From the NCBI RefSeq assembly GCF_000974985.2, contig NZ_LAVA02000023.1:22308-86307 (forward strand): 64,000 nt of DNA, written 5' to 3'. Positions 40,115 to 48,053 of the stretch are shown here, piece after piece. How positions within the stretch are numbered: the first letter of the stretch is position 1; each line of letters starts with the position of its first letter. Both the position numbers and the translations under genes were made by a program. Below the pieces are notes generated by a model. It was given only the letters and a program-made list of their open reading frames with translations, was not told where the DNA came from and did not search any database. Source of the DNA: Streptomyces mangrovisoli (GTDB lineage Bacteria > Actinomycetota > Actinomycetes > Streptomycetales > Streptomycetaceae).

Positions 40115-40552
40115 TCACGACGGGGACCCTGACTTCTCGGGCATCTCGCTCTTCGACGAGTCCGGATCAATGTAGAAGATCTTGGACTTCATGTGCGCGC
40201 GGGCCTGTGAGGCCATCCACACGACGGTGGAGACCACGAGCGACAGCGCGAACGCCTTGGCGTTGAAGAGGGACGTGTCCTTGAAGAGGGCCACGAAGAT
40301 CATGAGCAGCAGGAGTTGGGCGACGTAGAGCATCAGCCCCATGCCCTGGAACAGCTGCGGGAGCGTTTTTGCCGTCCACTGCAGGACGTACAGGCCCAGC
40401 CCCATGAAGAGCACGGCGAGCACCGCCCCCACCGCCGCGCCGATGGCGCCCTTGCCCCCGGCGACCGCGGCGCTCACGGCGACGGCGACGGCGCCGACGG
40501 CCAACGAGGGCAGCGCGATCGGCACAAGGTTCCGGACGTCATTGGACGGCAT
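40115..40552 (-). CDS. atpI: ATP synthase protein I (AtpI)
   Basis: A 145-residue membrane protein with four hydrophobic helices, first in the atp operon. AtpI is thought to assist c-ring assembly or Mg2+ supply and is poorly conserved. ATG 40552 (M-P-S-N-D-V-R-N-L-V-P) has GGAG 8 bases upstream; the longer frame upstream is not supported. The C-terminus (F-Y-I-D-P-D-S-S-K-S-E-M-P-E-K) is polar. About 225 bp separate its stop from the atpB start. Confidence 0.88.
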   Translation of the reverse strand: MPSNDVRNLVPIALPSLAVGAVAVAVSAAVAGGKGAIGAAVGAVLAVLFMGLGLYVLQWTAKTLPQLFQGMGLMLYVAQLLLLMIFVALFKDTSLFNAKAFALSLVVSTVVWMASQARAHMKSKIFYIDPDSSKSEMPEKSGSPS

Positions 40553-40795
40553 GGCGGCAACTCCGCTTTCGCAGGGGGGCAGGGGTGTCGTCATGGACGA
40601 GCGTAGACCCGGTCCTAGGAGGGGTTCCTCGCGCCAAGGGACCGTCTCTCTACGGCCCTTCGGCTCCATCCCGGGTTCTCGTGAACGGTATCACAAACTA
40701 TTTGATGAGGTCTTTACCTGGTTGGTGTGCCAGCTGTCACACATGAGAGTGATGGCGCGCGTCTGGGCAAAAACCGTGCCGACTTGTCTGATATT

Positions 40796-40813
40796 GGGGG
40801 TCTTTGCACCCCC
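40796..40813. terminator. Small hairpin in the wecA-atpI gap
   Basis: GGGGGT-CTTTGC-ACCCCC forms a 6-bp stem with a 6-base loop, about 110 bp after the WecA-like gene stop on the minus strand. Possible terminator of that gene, or part of the atp leader. Confidence 0.45.
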
Positions 40814-40853
40814 ACGTGTTGGCAACGCTTTAGTCAGATTCTTACCTTGGGCA

Positions 40854-40897
40854 AGTCACCGACAGGTCAGTGCCGGGTCAGCGCACGGTCAGCCAAG
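40854..40897. promoter_or_regulatory. Four 11-bp direct repeats upstream of the atp operon (PHO-box-like)
   Basis: GGTCAG occurs at 40865, 40876 and 40887, exactly 11 bp apart, and AGTCAC sits in phase at 40854. Further GTCA motifs at 40833 (22 bp earlier, in phase) and 40908 extend the pattern. PhoP of Streptomyces binds 11-bp direct repeat units with a GTTCACC-like core, and SARP regulators also use 11-bp spacing. The array lies ~300 bp upstream of atpI, in a 373-bp gene-free gap that must contain the atp promoter. No convincing -35/-10 pair was found. Confidence 0.55.
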
Positions 40898-40925
40898 TCA
40901 TCGGCGGGTCACGGGAGTCGGCGGC

Positions 40926-42281
40926 TCAGGGCAGCCGGCGGAAGCGGGAACGGGAGCCGACGGCGGTCGCCCCGTTGACGCCGGCCACCCCCGCGGCGAC
41001 GGGCTCCCGCAGCTCCTCCCCGGCCCCTGAGGGCTCAGCGGACTCCGACGGCCGCGCGGACTCCGCGAGGGCCGCGGAACCGAGCCCGGCGTCCCCCGCG
41101 AGGGCCGCCGCCCGCCGGCGGCGGTAGCGCGGCGGCACGAGGTGCTCGGCCCAGCGCGGGGCACTCGGCGTGAACCGCGGCAGCAGGAGCAGCCCGAGCC
41201 CGATGGCGCTGAGGAAGACCACGCCGAGCACGATCCACATCGACGCCGAGTTCACCGAGTAGGCGAGCGCGCCGAAGGCGATCAGCGCCGACCAGAAGTA
41301 CATGATCAGCACGGCCCTGCTGTGCGAGTGGCCGATCTCCAGCAGCCGGTGGTGCAGATGGCCCCGGTCGGCGGCGAACGGCGACTGGCCGCGCCAGGTG
41401 CGGCGCACGATGGCCAGCACCAGGTCGGCGGTGGGCACCGCGATGATGGTCAGCGGCAGCAGCAGCGGGATGTAGACGGGCACCGTCTGGTGCACGGCCG
41501 CCTTCTCCGAACCGGCGAACAGCTTGAGCGCGTCCGGGTCGACCTGGCCGGTGACGGAGATCGCGCCGGCGGCCAGCACCAGCCCGATCAGCATCGAGCC
41601 CGAGTCGCCCATGAAGATCCGCGCCGGGTGCATGTTGTGCGGCAGGAAGCCCAGGCACATGCCCATCAGGATGGCCGCGAAGAGCGTGGCGGGGGCGGCC
41701 GCCTCGATGCCGTACGAGTACCAGATGCGGTACGAGTACAGGAAGAACGCGGTCGCGGCGATGCAGACCATGCCGGCCGCGAGCCCGTCGAGGCCGTCGA
41801 CGAAGTTGACGGCGTTGATGGTGATGACGACCAGCGCCACCGTGAGCAGCGTGCCCTGCCACTGGGTCAGCGCCACGTTGCCGACGCCGGGGATGGGCAG
41901 CCACAGGATCGTCAGACCCTGCATGACCATGACGCCCGCGGCGATCATCTGGCCGCCCAGCTTGATCAGCGCGTCGATCTCGAACTTGTCGTCCAGGACG
42001 CCGATCAGCCAGATCAGCGCGGCCCCGGAGAGCAGCGCCCGGGGCTCGTTCGACTTGGCGAACACCTCGTTGAGGTTGGTCAGGTGGTCCGCGACCAGCA
42101 GACCCGCGCACAGCCCGAAGAACATGGCGATGCCGCCGAGCCGGGGCGTGGGTTCCCGGTGCACGTCACGCGCACGGATCTCCGGCATCGCTCCGGCCAC
42201 GATCGCGAACTTCCGCACCGGCCCTGTCAGCAGATACGTCACCGCGGCCGTGATGCAGAGCGTCAGCAGGTATTCACGCAC
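40926..42281 (-). CDS. WecA/MraY-family undecaprenyl-phosphate sugar-1-phosphate transferase
   Basis: A 451-residue polytopic membrane enzyme that transfers a UDP-sugar phosphate (GlcNAc-1-P in WecA) to undecaprenyl phosphate for wall-glycan synthesis. It has ~10 helices. The Asp-rich motif N-F-V-D-G-L-D-G-L-A-A-G, the N-terminal P-T-P-R-L-G-G-I-A-M-F, the M-G-D-S-G-S-M-L-I-G loop, and the H-L-H-H-R-L-L His cluster are all present. The C-terminal ~70 residues are a polar Ala/Glu/Ser tail. The start is GTG 42281, with GGGGAAG upstream. The exact sugar is not determinable. Confidence 0.9.
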   Translation of the reverse strand: MREYLLTLCITAAVTYLLTGPVRKFAIVAGAMPEIRARDVHREPTPRLGGIAMFFGLCAGLLVADHLTNLNEVFAKSNEPRALLSGAALIWLIGVLDDKFEIDALIKLGGQMIAAGVMVMQGLTILWLPIPGVGNVALTQWQGTLLTVALVVITINAVNFVDGLDGLAAGMVCIAATAFFLYSYRIWYSYGIEAAAPATLFAAILMGMCLGFLPHNMHPARIFMGDSGSMLIGLVLAAGAISVTGQVDPDALKLFAGSEKAAVHQTVPVYIPLLLPLTIIAVPTADLVLAIVRRTWRGQSPFAADRGHLHHRLLEIGHSHSRAVLIMYFWSALIAFGALAYSVNSASMWIVLGVVFLSAIGLGLLLLPRFTPSAPRWAEHLVPPRYRRRRAAALAGDAGLGSAALAESARPSESAEPSGAGEELREPVAAGVAGVNGATAVGSRSRFRRLP

Positions 42282-42513
42282 GGGCTTCCCCACAGGTCTC
42301 GCTGGCCATCTCAGCCCCACACCCTAGCGAGGGACGCATATGTGTGGGGACACACGGGTAGCGGCGATGGTTGCACGTCTTGCTGTGCGGCGGGGCCATG
42401 ACGGTGCGGGTACCCCGTCCCGCGCCGGATGCGACCCGGTTCGCGACCCCGGCGGCCTGCGGTGATCACGAAGGGTGCGTCGTACGTCACCCCCGCCCCG
42501 GACGTAACGTCCG

Positions 42514-43761
42514 TCACCCCGGATACGGCGGATACGGCGGGAACGCCTCCGCCAGTTCCCTCGTCTCCGCGCGGGCGCGGGCGCCGTCGACCTCGCCGCG
42601 CAGCACGCCGGCGAGCAGCACGGCGATCCGCGCCATCTCCGTCTCCCGCATCCCCTGCGTGGTGACCGCCGCGGTGCCGAGGCGCAGTCCGCGCACATGG
42701 GCGTGCGGCAGCGCGCAGCAGTCGAGGACCATCCCGGCCGCCGCGAGCAGCCCGCGCGCGGTGCGGCCGTCGACCCCGAGGGGCGCCGGGTCCGCGGTGA
42801 TGAGATGGGTGTCCGTGCCGCCGGTGGTCACCACCAGCCCCTCGGCGGCGAGACCGGCGGCGAGGACGCGCGCGTTGTCGACGACCTGGTGGGCGTAGAG
42901 GGTGAAGGCGGGCATCGCCGCCTCGCCGAACGCGACGGCCTTCGCGGCGACGGTGTGCATCTGCGCGCCGCCCTGGGTGAACGGGAACACCGCGCGGTCG
43001 ACGCGCTCGGCCAGCTCCCCGCCGCACAGCAGCATCCCGCCGCGCGGTCCGCGCAGCACCTTGTGCGTGGTGGCGCAGACGATGTCGGCGTACGGCACCG
43101 GGTTCGGCGCCGCTCCCCCGGCGACCAGCCCGATGGGGTGCGCAGCGTCGGCGATGAGGTAGGCGCCCACCTCGTCGGCGATGTCGCGGAACAGCGCGTG
43201 GTCGATGTGGCGCGGGTAGGCGATGGAGCCACAGACGATCGCCTTGGGCCGGTGGGTGCGAGCCAGGGTGCGGACCTGCTCGTAGTCGATGAGGCCGCTC
43301 TCGGCGTCCACGCCGTAGGCGACGAAGTCGAACCAGCGGCCGGAGAAGTTGGCGGGCGAGCCGTGGGTGAGATGGCCGCCGTGCGGCAGGCCGAGCGCGA
43401 GGACGGTGTCGCCGGGACGCAGCAGGGCGGCGTAGGCGGCGAGCACGGCGGAGGACCCGGAGTGCGGCTGCACGTTGGCGTGGTCGGCGCCGAACAGGGT
43501 GCGCGCCCGGTCGACGGCGATCCGCTCGGCGACGTCGACGATCTCGCAGCCGCCGTGGTGGCGGGCGGCCGGGTAGCCCTCGGCGTACTTGTTGGCCAGC
43601 GGCGAGCCGAGGGCGGCGAGGACGGCGCGGGAGGTGAAGTTCTCCGCGGCGATGAGCTGGAGCGTGGTCGACTGCCGGTCCAGCTCGCCGAGCAGGACCT
43701 CGGCCAGCTCCGGGTCCTGGCGGAGCAGGACATCGGCCTCTGGGGTGCGGGTGACCGTCAT
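42514..43761 (-). CDS. glyA: Serine hydroxymethyltransferase (divergent paralogue)
   Basis: A 415-residue PLP enzyme that interconverts serine and glycine with tetrahydrofolate. The PLP Lys is in V-C-A-T-T-H-K-V-L-R-G-P-R-G-G. N-terminal signatures are L-I-A-A-E-N-F-T-S and N-K-Y-A-E-G-Y-P. The cofactor-contact region reads I-A-D-A-A-H-P-I-G-L-V-A-G-G, whereas most enzymes have D-M-A-H-I-A-G-L, and the family's Y-Y-G-G is H-H-G-G. It is probably a second glyA. ATG 43761 is chosen; an upstream GTG is possible. A repeat cluster lies upstream. Confidence 0.87.
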   Translation of the reverse strand: MTVTRTPEADVLLRQDPELAEVLLGELDRQSTTLQLIAAENFTSRAVLAALGSPLANKYAEGYPAARHHGGCEIVDVAERIAVDRARTLFGADHANVQPHSGSSAVLAAYAALLRPGDTVLALGLPHGGHLTHGSPANFSGRWFDFVAYGVDAESGLIDYEQVRTLARTHRPKAIVCGSIAYPRHIDHALFRDIADEVGAYLIADAAHPIGLVAGGAAPNPVPYADIVCATTHKVLRGPRGGMLLCGGELAERVDRAVFPFTQGGAQMHTVAAKAVAFGEAAMPAFTLYAHQVVDNARVLAAGLAAEGLVVTTGGTDTHLITADPAPLGVDGRTARGLLAAAGMVLDCCALPHAHVRGLRLGTAAVTTQGMRETEMARIAVLLAGVLRGEVDGARARAETRELAEAFPPYPPYPG

Positions 43762-43856
43762 GGTGGGCTCCGACGCGTCGACGCTGACGTACGTCCCAAT
43801 GTAGGCCCGCCCCGCCCACCCCGCCCGACCGTGGCGCCCACCGGGGTGCGGGCCGT

Positions 43857-44109
43857 TCGCGCAGTTCCCCGCGCCCCTGAAAGGGCACGGCCGCCGCCCG
43901 CTTTTTCGGGGGCGCGGGGAACTGCGCGAACGGGCCCCACGACCCGCAGACACACTCCTGACCGCCCGGTGGAGGCTGAGCGCGCAGTTCCCCGCGCCCC
44001 TGACGGGGCACGGATCGTCGGCGGCCTTCCCTTTAGGGGGCGCGGGGAACTGCGCGAGGAACCACGACGAACCCGCGGAGCCCCTGAAGGGGCGCGGGGA
44101 ACTGCGCGA
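43857..44109. repeat. Dispersed palindromic repeat, cluster 5 (five copies)
   Basis: Copies: inverted 43857-43878, direct 43908-43929, inverted 43980-44001, direct 44036-44057, direct 44088-44109. The first and second pairs form near-perfect ~21-bp stems with ~29- and ~34-base loops. Tails such as CCCCACGACCCGCAGAC follow the direct copies. The cluster fills most of the 400-bp gap between glyA and the LMW-PTP-like gene; no gene is seen there. Confidence 0.88.
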
Positions 44110-44161
44110 AGGGCCCCCACCGGCCCGCAGCCGGACGACGGGCGACCGTCACCACGGACCG

Positions 44162-44827
44162 TCAAGCCCGCGCAGCGACCCCCGTCAGGGCCGTGACGAC
44201 CGGATCCAGCGCCTCATGTATCTCGTCCCCGATGGACCGGAAGAACGGCAGCGGCGCCCCGTAAGGGTCGAAGACCTCGTCCGCCTCGGCCGTCGGGGCG
44301 AGCAGCCACCCCCGCAGCGCCGCCGCCGCCCGCACCAGCGCGCGGGCGCGGGCCACCACGCCGTCCTCCAGCGGCGGCAGCGTCGCCGGGTCTATCGCCC
44401 GCACCAGGCGGGTGAACTCCTTCAGCGTGAAGGTGCGCAGCCCCGCGGAGTGCCCCATCGAGATGACCTGCGCCCGATGGTCGCGGGTGGCGGTCAGCAC
44501 CAGGTCCGCCATGATCACGTGCTCGTCGAGCAGCTCGCGCCCCACGAAGCCGGAGGCGTCCGCGCCGAAGTCGGCCAGCACGGTCTCCGCGTTGGCCTCC
44601 ATGGGCGCGCCCTCGTGGCCCCAGGTGCCCGCGCTCTCCACGATCAGCCCGCCCCACAGCGGGTCGCCGAGCCGGTCCGCCAGGGCATGGCGGGTCAGCC
44701 GCTCGGTGATCGGCGAGCGGCAGACGTTGCCGGTGCTGACGTGGAGGATGCGGAAGCTGTCGGTGTGCGCCCCGAAGGGCGCCGTCTCTTCCCTGTTGCC
44801 TATGCCACGCCCCTCAGGGGCCGTCAA
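44162..44827 (-). CDS. Low-molecular-weight protein tyrosine phosphatase-like protein, catalytic Cys replaced
   Basis: A 221-residue protein of the LMW-PTP fold. The P-loop reads H-V-S-T-G-N-V-C-R-S-P. In active enzymes the first position of C-x5-R is Cys, but here it is Ser31, while Cys36 and Arg37 remain. The general-acid loop D-P-Y (in E-V-F-D-P-Y-G-A-P) is kept. The start is TTG 44827, overlapping the tsaC stop as TTGA. It may be a phosphatase-dead binding protein, or may use Cys36. The tight link to tsaC is conserved in Streptomyces. Confidence 0.85.
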   Translation of the reverse strand: MTAPEGRGIGNREETAPFGAHTDSFRILHVSTGNVCRSPITERLTRHALADRLGDPLWGGLIVESAGTWGHEGAPMEANAETVLADFGADASGFVGRELLDEHVIMADLVLTATRDHRAQVISMGHSAGLRTFTLKEFTRLVRAIDPATLPPLEDGVVARARALVRAAAALRGWLLAPTAEADEVFDPYGAPLPFFRSIGDEIHEALDPVVTALTGVAARA

Positions 44828-45471
44828 TTCGCCACCTCGAGGTCGGGTACGACCTTGCGCAGCTCCTCCGCGGAGATCGCGCCCGCGCGCAGCAGCAGCG
44901 GCACCTCGCGGGAGACGTCGACGATCGAGGAGGGCACGTTGCCGGGGGTGGGTCCGCCGTCGAGGTAGACGGAGACGGCGTCGCCGAGCATCTCCTGCGC
45001 GGCGTCACAGGTCTCCGGCGCGGGCATGCCGGTGATGTTGGCCGAGGACACGGCCATGGGACCGACCTCGGTGAGCAGCTCGATGGCGACCGGGTGCAGC
45101 GGCATCCGCACGGCGACCGTGCCCCGGGTGTCGCCCAGGTCCCACTGGAGCGACGGCTGGTGCCGCGCGACGAGGGTGAGGGCGCCCGGCCAGAACGCGT
45201 CGACCAGCTCCCAGGCCATCTCCGAGAAGTCCGTGACCAGGCCGTGCAGCGTGTTCGGGGAGCCGATCAGCACGGGGGTGGGCATGTTGCGGCCCCGGCC
45301 CTTGGCGGTGAGCAGGTCGACCACGCCCTCCGAGGAGAACGCGTCGGCGCCGATGCCGTAGACGGTGTCGGTCGGCAGCACCACGAGCTCGCCACGGCGG
45401 ACGGCGGACGCGGCCTCGCGCAGACCCGTCGAACGGTCGGTCGAGTCGTTGGTGTCGTATCGCCGTGCCAT
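44824..45471 (-). CDS. L-threonylcarbamoyladenylate synthase (Sua5/TsaC family)
   Basis: A 215-residue YrdC-fold enzyme that makes threonylcarbamoyl-AMP for the t6A modification of ANN-decoding tRNAs. Conserved parts include L-P-T-D-T-V-Y-G-I-G-A-D-A-F, K-G-R-G-R-N-M-P (cf. KxRxxxxP), F-W-P-G-A-L-T-L-V and V-S-S-A-N-I-T-G. It lacks the extra C-terminal Sua5 domain, so it is TsaC-length. ATG 45471 has AGGAGG at good spacing. It follows prmC by 52 bp and overlaps the PTP-like gene. Confidence 0.93.
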   Translation of the reverse strand: MARRYDTNDSTDRSTGLREAASAVRRGELVVLPTDTVYGIGADAFSSEGVVDLLTAKGRGRNMPTPVLIGSPNTLHGLVTDFSEMAWELVDAFWPGALTLVARHQPSLQWDLGDTRGTVAVRMPLHPVAIELLTEVGPMAVSSANITGMPAPETCDAAQEMLGDAVSVYLDGGPTPGNVPSSIVDVSREVPLLLRAGAISAEELRKVVPDLEVAN

Positions 45472-45473
45472 GT

Positions 45474-45527
45474 CTAACGGGCCTCCTCGTACACGTACTG
45501 CGGGAAAGGGTCGGTGGGGGTGCTCAC
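45474..45527 (-). CDS. Possible 17-residue ORF between prmC and tsaC
   Basis: GTG at 45527 overlaps the prmC TGA (GTGA) and opens 17 codons (M-S-T-P-T-D-P-F-P-Q-Y-V-Y-E-E-A-R), ending at TAG two bases before the tsaC ATG. The tsaC ribosome site AGGAGG lies inside it. It fills the whole spacer, so it may serve only as a translational-coupling relay. No family is recognised, and it could be chance. Confidence 0.3.
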   Translation of the reverse strand: MSTPTDPFPQYVYEEAR

Positions 45528-46405
45528 GGCATGGCCTTGCGGGCCGTCGCGAACCGCGGACGGTTGTTGAGGTCCGGGTGGTCGGCCGCGTCGGCCCAGC
45601 CCCGCTCCTCCGCGAAGATCCACGGCACCTGACCGCCCTGCGTGTCCGCGTGCTCCACGACGACCACGCCGCCCGGCCGCAGCAGCCGGTGCGCGGTGCG
45701 CTCGATGCCGCGGATCAGGTCGAGTCCGTCCTCGCCGGAGAACAGGGCGAGCTCGGGGTCGTAGTCGCGGGCCTCGGGGGCGACGTACTCCCACTCGGTG
45801 AGCGGGATGTACGGCGGGTTGGAGATGACGAGGTCGACCTGGCCGTCGAGGTCGCGGAAGGCGTCCAGCGCGTTGCCCTGGCGCAGGTCGACGCGGGAGC
45901 CCTCCATGTTCTTGCGGGTCCACGTGAGCGCGTCCTCGGACAGCTCCACGGCGTGCACGCGCGAGCGCGGCACCTCCTGGGCCAGGGCGAGCGCGATCGC
46001 GCCGGAGCCGGTGCACAGGTCGACGATGGCGGGCTCGACCACGTCCATGGCGCGTACGGCGTCTATGGCCCAGCCGACCACCGACTCCGTCTCGGGGCGC
46101 GGCACGAAGACGCCGGGGCCCACCTGGAGCTCCAGGTAGCGGAAGAAGGCGCGCCCGGTGATGTGCTGGAGCGGCTCGCGCTGCTCGCGCCGGCCGATGA
46201 CCTCCCAGTACCGGGCGTCGAAGTCGGCGTCCTTGACGGAGTGCAGCTGGCCGCGCTTCACGCCGTGCACGAACGCGGCGAGCTCCTCCGCGTCGTTGCG
46301 CGGCGAGGGCACGCCGGCGTCCGCCAGCCGCTGGGTGGCCTGGGCCACCTCCGCGAGCAGCACGCTGCGGGGGCTCGGGGGGCGCCCCCCGGTTTCTTGC
46401 TGCAC
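45524..46405 (-). CDS. prmC: Peptide chain release factor N5-glutamine methyltransferase
   Basis: A 293-residue SAM-dependent methyltransferase that modifies the Gln of the GGQ motif in release factors. The SAM motif V-D-L-C-T-G-S-G-A-I-A-L-A and the substrate motif N-P-P-Y-I-P are intact. The N-terminal helical recognition domain and V-P-R-P-E-T-E are typical. GTG 46405 has GGAGG 7 bases upstream. It lies 39 bp after prfA, its substrate gene, as in many bacteria. Confidence 0.95.
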   Translation of the reverse strand: MQQETGGRPPSPRSVLLAEVAQATQRLADAGVPSPRNDAEELAAFVHGVKRGQLHSVKDADFDARYWEVIGRREQREPLQHITGRAFFRYLELQVGPGVFVPRPETESVVGWAIDAVRAMDVVEPAIVDLCTGSGAIALALAQEVPRSRVHAVELSEDALTWTRKNMEGSRVDLRQGNALDAFRDLDGQVDLVISNPPYIPLTEWEYVAPEARDYDPELALFSGEDGLDLIRGIERTAHRLLRPGGVVVVEHADTQGGQVPWIFAEERGWADAADHPDLNNRPRFATARKAMP

Positions 46406-46444
46406 GCCGGTCCTCCGTGTGTGGTCAGTACGTCGTCAACACGC

Positions 46445-47521
46445 TTACGCGGCTGCGAGCTTGGCGGCCGAGTCCGCGTCGACGCAGGCCTGGATCACCG
46501 CGTCGAGGTCGCCGTCCAGGACCTGGTCCAGGTTGTACGACTTGAATCCGACGCGGTGGTCCGAGATGCGGTTCTCCGGGAAGTTGTACGTGCGGATCTT
46601 CTCGGAGCGGTCGACGGTGCGGACCTGGCTGCGGCGGGCGTCGGCGGCTTCCCTCTCCGCCTCCTCCTGCGCCGCTGCGAGCAGCCTCGAACGCAGGATA
46701 CGCAGCGCCTGCTCCTTGTTCTGGAGCTGGCTCTTCTCGTTCTGGCAGGAGGCGACCACACCGGTGGGCAGGTGCGTGATGCGCACGGCGGAGTCGGTGG
46801 TGTTCACGGACTGCCCGCCGGGTCCGGAGGAGCGGTAGACGTCGATGCGCAGGTCGTTGGGGTTGATCTCGACGTCGACCTCCTCCGCCTCGGGCGTGAC
46901 GAGGACACCGGCGGCGGAGGTGTGGATGCGGCCCTGGGACTCGGTGGCGGGCACGCGCTGCACGCGGTGCACCCCGCCCTCGTACTTCATCCGGGCCCAC
47001 ACGCCCTGACCGGGCTCGGTGGCGCCCTGGCCGCCCTTGGTCTTCACGGCGACCTGGACGTCCTTGTAGCCGCCCAGCTCGGACTCGGTGGCGTCGATGA
47101 TCTCGGTCTTCCAGCCGACCCGCTCGGCGTAGCGCAGGTACATGCGCAGCAGGTCGCCGGCGAACAGGGCCGACTCGTCGCCGCCCGCACCGGCCTTGAT
47201 CTCGAGGATGACATCCTTGTCGTCGCTGGGGTCGCGCGGGACCAGAAGCATGCGCAGCTTCTCGGTCAGCTCCTCGCGGCTCTTCTCCAGCTCCTTGACC
47301 TCGGCGGCGAAGTCCGGGTCGTCGGCGGCGAGTTCGCGCGCGGTGTCGATGTCGTCGCCGGTCTGCTTCCAGGAGCGGAACGTGGCGACGATCGGGGTCA
47401 GCTCGGCGTAGCGCTTGTTGAGCTTGCGCGCGTTGGCCTGGTCGGCGTGGACCGACGGGTCGGCGAGCTTCGTCTCCAGGTCGGCGTGCTCGACGACGAG
47501 TTCCTCGACGGCCTCGAACAT
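46445..47521 (-). CDS. prfA: Peptide chain release factor 1
   Basis: A 358-residue RF1 terminating at UAA and UAG. The catalytic motif is in [20 protein letters not shown]. The stop-codon recognition tripeptide region of domain 2 reads [16 protein letters not shown]. The N-terminal coiled helices ([14 protein letters not shown] type) are normal. The start is ATG 47521. It is downstream of rpmE behind a strong hairpin, so it probably has its own promoter. Confidence 0.96.
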   Translation of the reverse strand: MFEAVEELVVEHADLETKLADPSVHADQANARKLNKRYAELTPIVATFRSWKQTGDDIDTARELAADDPDFAAEVKELEKSREELTEKLRMLLVPRDPSDDKDVILEIKAGAGGDESALFAGDLLRMYLRYAERVGWKTEIIDATESELGGYKDVQVAVKTKGGQGATEPGQGVWARMKYEGGVHRVQRVPATESQGRIHTSAAGVLVTPEAEEVDVEINPNDLRIDVYRSSGPGGQSVNTTDSAVRITHLPTGVVASCQNEKSQLQNKEQALRILRSRLLAAAQEEAEREAADARRSQVRTVDRSEKIRTYNFPENRISDHRVGFKSYNLDQVLDGDLDAVIQACVDADSAAKLAAA

Positions 47522-47582
47522 GTGGGGGCTCCTGATGCGGCGGGTTCGGCTGCGGTGCGAAGGGAGGGCGGACGACCAAAAA

Positions 47583-47630
47583 CGCCGGTCCCGGCGCGCC
47601 CTCGCGAAAGGGCGCGACCGTGGACCGGCG
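47583..47630 (-). terminator. rpmE intrinsic terminator
   Basis: Outer arms CGCCGGTCC (47583-47591) and GGACCGGCG (47622-47630) enclose inner arms CGCGCCCT and AGGGCGCG. On the minus strand the stem is followed by TTTTTGG, a U-run that is rare in this genome. It lies 13 bp after the rpmE stop. Confidence 0.85.
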
Positions 47631-47642
47631 AAATGGGGCTCG

Positions 47643-47864
47643 CTACTTCTTGGAGCCGGCAGCCTTGCCGAAGCGGGCCTCGAAGCGGGCCACACGGCCA
47701 CCGGTGTCGAGGATCTTCTGCTTGCCCGTGTAGAACGGGTGGCACTCGGAGCAGACCTCGGCACGGATGGTGCCGGAGGTGATGGTGCTACGAGTCGTGA
47801 ACGACGCGCCACAGGTGCAGCTGACCTGCGTCTCGACGTACTCGGGGTGGATGTCGCGCTTCAA
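47643..47864 (-). CDS. rpmE: Ribosomal protein bL31 (zinc-containing form)
   Basis: A 73-residue ribosomal protein. It keeps the zinc ligands (S-C-T-C-G at the N-terminal third and V-C-S-E-C-H later), so it is the C+ type used when zinc is plentiful, not the Zur-controlled paralogue. The start is TTG 47864 with AGGAG 8 bases upstream. It is followed by a true intrinsic terminator. The gene order rpmE-prfA-prmC is common in bacteria. Confidence 0.95.
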   Translation of the reverse strand: MKRDIHPEYVETQVSCTCGASFTTRSTITSGTIRAEVCSECHPFYTGKQKILDTGGRVARFEARFGKAAGSKK

Positions 47865-48053
47865 GGGGTTCTCCTAGATTTCGGGAGGGCACCGGGTCGC
47901 TGCCGCGGGATGCGGAGGCGTGAACCGGGGCCGACGTACCAGTCTGCCAGGACTGGCCGCATCCTCCCAAACCGGGGGGCTCGGCGATCTATTCCCGGCG
48001 CGGGCGGGACCCGCGCCCGCCCGGGCGCCCGGTGACGGCACGCGACGGGCCGG

